Shown: one piece after another, positions 60,798 to 64,000 of the stretch
Layout: the number at the start of each line of letters is the position of its first letter
How positions within the stretch are numbered: the stretch's first letter is position 1
Assembly (NCBI GenBank): GCA_958296445.1
Contig: OY282565.1
Coordinates: 496,001-560,000 of the forward strand
Reading direction: 5' to 3'
DNA: 64,000 nt
Source of the DNA: an uncultured Dehalococcoidia bacterium
GTDB lineage: Bacteria > Chloroflexota > Dehalococcoidia > Lucifugimonadales > UBA3495
Program-made: the position numbers and the translations under genes
The notes under the pieces: model-generated
Database searches by the model: none
What the model was told of the DNA's origin: nothing
Seen by the model: only the letters and a program-made list of their open reading frames with translations

Positions 60798-62066
60798 ATG
60801 GCAGCGACGCAAATGGCGACTCTGGTAGACACCGGCAAAGGGGTAATCAGCCCCCGCATATTCAGCGACCAAGAAATCTACCGGCAGGAACTGGAGCAGA
60901 TTTTCGCCCGCTGCTGGCTGTTCCTCTGCCACGAATCCCAAATCCCCAACCCCGGCGACTTCCTAACCACCTATATGGGCGAGGATCCGGTGCTGGTAGT
61001 GCGCGACCGGGCCGGAAAAGTCGGCGCCTTCCTCAACGTTTGCCGACACCGGGGCAACCGCCTCTGCCGCGCCGAATCCGGCAACGCCGCCGCCTTCATC
61101 TGCGCCTATCACGGCTGGGCCTTCGGCGCCGATGGCAAGCTCCAGGCCGTTCCCAACCTCCAGGACGCCTACTACAACGAACTCGACCGCTCCCAATGGG
61201 GCCTCATCCCCGTAGCCCAGTTGGACAGCTACAAGGGGCTGGTGTTCGCCACCTTCGACGCGGACGCGCCGCCGCTACTCGACTACTTGGGCGCCGCCGC
61301 CTGGTATCTGGACGTCTTTTTCGACCGGCGCGAGGGAGGCATCGAAGTCATCGGCGGCATCCACAAGTGGATTATCCCCGCCAACTGGAAAATGCCCGCC
61401 GAAAACTTCGGCGGCGACGGATACCACACCGGCTGGAGCCACCTGTCGGCAGTAACCACCGGGTTCGGCGGCGACTTCCGCTCCCGCCCCTCCCGCGAGG
61501 GCGCCGTGCTATCCCCCGGCAACGGCCACTGCATCGTCGGCCTCGGCCCGGACGACCCATCCGACCCGGCCGTGCCGGAAATTCTGGCCTACGAGGAGCA
61601 AATACGCGACGAAGTGGCCCAGCGGATGGGCGAGCGCCTGAGGCTGATTAAACCCCACGCCGGCACCATCTTTCCCAACCTGTCCCTGCTCCGCAGCGTG
61701 GCCCGCACCTTCCGCATCTGGCAGCCCCGCGGCCCGGGCCGCACCGAAATACATTCGGCGGTATACGTGGACAAGGCCGCCCCGCCCGAAGTCAAGGAAG
61801 CCTTCCGCATCACCGCCCTGCGGGCCTTCGGCCCGTCCGGCGCCTTCGAGCAGGACGATATGGACAACTGGCAGGGTTGCAGCGAAGCCGGCCGCGGCGT
61901 AGTAGCCCGCCGCCACCAACTCAACATCGCTATGGGCTTGGGCCACGAAAGGTTCGACCCCGACCTTCAAGGCTGGGCCAGCGACTACCGCCTCAGCGAA
62001 CACAACCACCGGGCCTTCTACCGCCGCTGGAGCCAGCTAATGGACTCCCAAGCCTGGCCGCAATAA
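60798..62066 (+). CDS. Rieske ring-hydroxylating dioxygenase alpha subunit 2
   Basis: A 422-residue paralogue of the protein at 58846, identical in length, with 'CRHRGNRLC', 'CAYHGWAF' and '[12 protein letters not shown]' conserved. Differences cluster in the substrate-pocket half (residues 215-300). It is 43 bases upstream of the beta-subunit gene, so this alpha is the likely structural partner of beta, with alpha 1 either sharing beta or acting alone. Confidence 0.94.
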   Translation: MAATQMATLVDTGKGVISPRIFSDQEIYRQELEQIFARCWLFLCHESQIPNPGDFLTTYMGEDPVLVVRDRAGKVGAFLNVCRHRGNRLCRAESGNAAAFICAYHGWAFGADGKLQAVPNLQDAYYNELDRSQWGLIPVAQLDSYKGLVFATFDADAPPLLDYLGAAAWYLDVFFDRREGGIEVIGGIHKWIIPANWKMPAENFGGDGYHTGWSHLSAVTTGFGGDFRSRPSREGAVLSPGNGHCIVGLGPDDPSDPAVPEILAYEEQIRDEVAQRMGERLRLIKPHAGTIFPNLSLLRSVARTFRIWQPRGPGRTEIHSAVYVDKAAPPEVKEAFRITALRAFGPSGAFEQDDMDNWQGCSEAGRGVVARRHQLNIAMGLGHERFDPDLQGWASDYRLSEHNHRAFYRRWSQLMDSQAWPQ

Positions 62067-62109
62067 CATTCCCCCACGCCCAAACAAGTTCCTGCCGGAG
62101 AAGCCAACA

Positions 62110-62652
62110 ATGCGTGACGACACCATCCGGGAAGTAGAGCAGTTTCTATACCGTGAAGCCCGCCTGCTGGACGCCCGCCAATTCCACCAATGGCTGGAGC
62201 TGCTGACCGACGACGTGCGCTACTGGATGCCGGTAAGGTCAACCCGCTACCCCGCCTCCAGCAAGGCCATCTCCATCCTAGACGGCTCCCGCTACGAGGA
62301 AGGCGAGCTGTCCGGCGAGGGCGAACTGGCAATCCTCGACGAGGACAAGGACTCCCTAACCCGCCGCGTAGACCGGCTGGATTCGGGCATGGCCTGGGCC
62401 GAGGATCCGCCCTCCCGCACCCGTCACTTCGTATCCAACATCGAAATCGAACCGGCCAGCCGCGATTCCGAGCTGAAAGTCTATTCCAACTTCATTATGT
62501 ACCGCACCCGCGGCGAAACCGAGCAGGACTTCTACGTAGGCAGCCGCGAGGACATCCTCCGCCGCGAAGCCGGCCGCCTAAAGGTAGCCTACCGCAAAAT
62601 AGTCCTCGACCAAACCGTCCTCCTCGCCAAAAACGTAAGCAACTTCTTCTAA
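62110..62652 (+). CDS. Ring-hydroxylating dioxygenase beta subunit
   Basis: A 180-residue NTF2-like beta subunit: 'EVEQFLYREARLLDARQFHQ', 'WLELLTDDVRYWMPV', 'SRTRHFVSNIEIEP' and 'YRKIVLDQTVLLAKN' are characteristic. It has no cofactor and stabilises the alpha3beta3 hexamer. CCGGAG lies upstream of the ATG. It ends the cluster alpha 1, DUF2177, alpha 2, beta. Confidence 0.93.
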   Translation: MRDDTIREVEQFLYREARLLDARQFHQWLELLTDDVRYWMPVRSTRYPASSKAISILDGSRYEEGELSGEGELAILDEDKDSLTRRVDRLDSGMAWAEDPPSRTRHFVSNIEIEPASRDSELKVYSNFIMYRTRGETEQDFYVGSREDILRREAGRLKVAYRKIVLDQTVLLAKNVSNFF

Positions 62653-62730
62653 CGCGCCGCCCCTTCAGCCCAATGCGACGCGCTCCCACTCCAGCGGCGA
62701 GTCGTCCAGCTTTCCCGCCAAACGTTCAAC

Positions 62731-62832
62731 GCGAAATTATTTCCGCTGTCTGTCATTCTGAGCAAAGCGAAGAATCCCACCTTGGGCAGTGAGACCCTTC
62801 GCTTTGCTCAGGGGGACAAAGGGGAATTTCGC
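62731..62832. mobile_element. MITE-like element, compact copy 3
   Basis: Outer inverted repeats GCGAAATT (62731-62738) and AATTTCGC (62825-62832) enclose a second perfect inverted repeat, CTGAGCAAAGCGAAG (62758-62772) with CTTCGCTTTGCTCAG (62797-62811) around a 24-base loop. The outermost AGAAAA/TTTTCT part is present only on the right (to about 62843). It shows the full nested design of which other copies are variants. Confidence 0.75.
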
Positions 62833-62898
62833 AATTTTCTCTTGGCTACTTCCGCCGCAACCCCAGGGTTCAAAGATTCATCCATCAGAAAGAACGGT

Positions 62899-63615
62899 TC
62901 AGAGGATGGCGGCATCAATCCGCTTTTCCCAAGCCAGTGCGTCACCGACTTGCTCTTCGGTCAAGTTGTAGCCGCCCATTATTTCCTCTAAGCCGCTACC
63001 AAATTCTAGGCAATCCCTGATTACCGTCGGCCAGATTCGCCTGCCGGACACGCTGGGACGGCCGGAAATAATCCGCCCGTCAATAACGATATTTCGGGCG
63101 GGCAGCCAGGCGTAGACCAAACCGTATTCGTTGAATTTGAGGCCGCTGGCGTTTTCCGACAGCCATTCCTCCAAGAAACACATCGCCTCCGGCCCGTGCT
63201 TCGATGCGCCAATCGGGGCTGCGAACTCAGGAAAAAGCGGCGCCTCGCGGCGCCAGAAAGTTTCGGAAATGAAAGGCCAAGGAACGCCCAGCTCTTCCCT
63301 AAGCCCCTTTTCGCCCTTGCGTATAGCTTGCAGGCTAATCCCCCGGGCCCACAGCAGGGAAATAACCCGCAAGGACACCAGAGCTTGGAAGTGGATAAAC
63401 TTTTCCGGGCCTGAATGTTTAACCAGCCCGTCGTGAACCACGTTAGTGTTGACCCAATACCGCAAGCGCGAGTAAATGCCCGCCTTTCCCCCGGAAGCGG
63501 TCTGCCCGTCCCCGCCGTTCCTGTCGCCCGGCGGGTGGGTAGCCAAGAGTATCCGGGCAGCTTCAGCGAAAGTATAGGCCCCCGTCGTTTTTTCGGGATA
63601 GTCCTTGATGTCCAT
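62899..63615 (-). CDS. DUF433-domain protein with MerR-like N-terminus
   Basis: A 238-residue protein. The C-terminal 75 residues are DUF433-like: 'IVIDGRIISGRPSVSGRRIW', 'TVIRDCLEFGSGLEEIM' and 'GGYNLTEEQVGDAL', the pattern of VapB-type antitoxins that pair with PIN-like toxins. The N-terminal 90 residues ('YTFAEAARILLATHP', 'IYSRLRYWVNT') look like a MerR-type HTH. No toxin gene is adjacent. Downstream of its stop is the MITE-like element. Confidence 0.75.
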   Translation of the reverse strand: MDIKDYPEKTTGAYTFAEAARILLATHPPGDRNGGDGQTASGGKAGIYSRLRYWVNTNVVHDGLVKHSGPEKFIHFQALVSLRVISLLWARGISLQAIRKGEKGLREELGVPWPFISETFWRREAPLFPEFAAPIGASKHGPEAMCFLEEWLSENASGLKFNEYGLVYAWLPARNIVIDGRIISGRPSVSGRRIWPTVIRDCLEFGSGLEEIMGGYNLTEEQVGDALAWEKRIDAAIL

Positions 63616-63780
63616 TCCTCCCCCTATTTGGAATGTTACACCATCCGCTCAGGATTCAACATCGCCATCCGCCCCGCCCGCCCCGCCCCGGTCAATTGCC
63701 CGCCGTCGGCGCATTTGCTACACTAGCGCAGGACGAACCCCCCAAAACGACGGAACCCACACAGCGCAGGAGAATCCGCG

Positions 63781-64000
63781 ATGATCTACGAAGTCCGCAC
63801 CTACACCCTCAAGCCCGGCAGTGTGCCGACCTTTGAGGAGAATTTCGCCCAGGCGCTGCCCCACCGGCAGAAGTATTCGCCGCTGGCCGCCTTCTGGCAC
63901 ACCGAGATCGGCCCCCTCAACCAGGTCATCCACGTCTGGCCCTACGAGAGCATGGACGAGCGCACCCGCATCCGGGCCGAAGCCGCCCAAGACCCCAACT
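63781..64000 (+). CDS. NIPSNAP family protein, partial at window end
   Basis: The first 73 codons of a ferredoxin-like-fold NIPSNAP protein: 'MIYEVRTYTLKPGSVPTFEE', 'FWHTEIGPLNQVIHVWPY' and 'SMDERTRIRAEAAQDP' follow the family order exactly. GCAGGAG precedes the ATG. Function of bacterial members is unclear; they are often near CoA-ester and ring-degradation genes. The gene continues beyond 64000. Confidence 0.9.
   Translation, partial: MIYEVRTYTLKPGSVPTFEENFAQALPHRQKYSPLAAFWHTEIGPLNQVIHVWPYESMDERTRIRAEAAQDPN

Noticed and set aside
1..64000. tRNA, rRNA and riboswitch genes
   Set aside because: I looked for TPsiC-type motifs, rRNA signatures and conserved riboswitch cores between genes and saw none; a covariance-model search would be needed to exclude small RNAs.

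Overview
The window looks like chromosome of a GC-rich, free-living bacterium, most probably a Chloroflexota of the SAR202/Dehalococcoidia type. This is inference from gene content: an F420-dependent reductase, heme made through siroheme (fused AhbA/AhbB), nickel superoxide dismutase, an acVLRF1-type release factor, HspR/Hsp20, many CoA-ester enzymes (family III CoA-transferase, acyl-CoA dehydrogenase, enoyl-CoA hydratase, non-classical thiolase with a DUF35 partner) and Rieske ring-hydroxylating dioxygenases. No rRNA, tRNA or CRISPR array was found. Intergenic DNA is unusually rich in dispersed palindromic repeats.

Layout. 0.1-2.1 kb: TPR protein and a DUF35/thiolase pair. 2.1-3.8 kb: a DUF262-HEPN defence-like module. 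3.9-7.8 kb: F420:NADP reductase, a sugar-binding jelly-roll protein, a thioredoxin-like protein and small unknowns. 7.8-15.3 kb: an envelope polysaccharide region (sugar transferase, APS kinase, O-antigen-ligase-like protein, a repeat-bearing membrane protein with a C17 tract), broken by repeat arrays. 15.3-20 kb: mostly repeats, with an acyl-CoA dehydrogenase. 20-22 kb: metallo-hydrolase and CoA-transferase. 22.5-30.7 kb: a heme/siroheme operon (regulator, ahbAB, precorrin-2 dehydrogenase, hemC, cobA-hemD, hemB) carrying an inserted MNT-HEPN plus restriction-like nuclease pair. 30.8-32.6 kb: a decayed junction with a truncated RelE-like ORF and a hemL relic. 32.6-34.6 kb: hspR, hsp20 and sodN. 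34.8-41 kb: a peptide-type ABC importer with two paralogous binding proteins and two permeases but no ATPases. 41-44.2 kb: GNAT, a broken LRR lipoprotein gene and ilvD. 44.3-46.4 kb: a second DUF262-HEPN islet. 46.5-51.8 kb: malic enzyme, then tldD and tldE separated by a retropepsin-like protease and a PaREP1-like gene. 51.8-54.3 kb: orphan CD-NTase-like gene, enoyl-CoA hydratase and a zeta-like kinase pair. 54.3-57.7 kb: mutS2 and VLRF1. 57.8-64 kb: DinB-like protein, two Rieske alpha subunits and one beta subunit, a DUF433 protein and a partial NIPSNAP protein.

Working together. The heme genes cover 5-aminolevulinate to 12,18-didecarboxysiroheme; AhbC, AhbD and the ALA-forming enzymes are not here apart from a hemL fragment. 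The most novel-looking content is a scattered conflict/regulation repertoire: two DUF262+HEPN modules in which an HEPN RNase stands where GmrSD enzymes carry an HNH nuclease, four PaREP1-like helical proteins, an MNT-HEPN fusion inside the heme operon, an orphan CD-NTase, and the tldD-[protease-PaREP1]-tldE arrangement. A MITE-like element with terminal inverted repeats and candidate target duplications is also visible. All functional statements rest on motif reading by eye; no database search was run.
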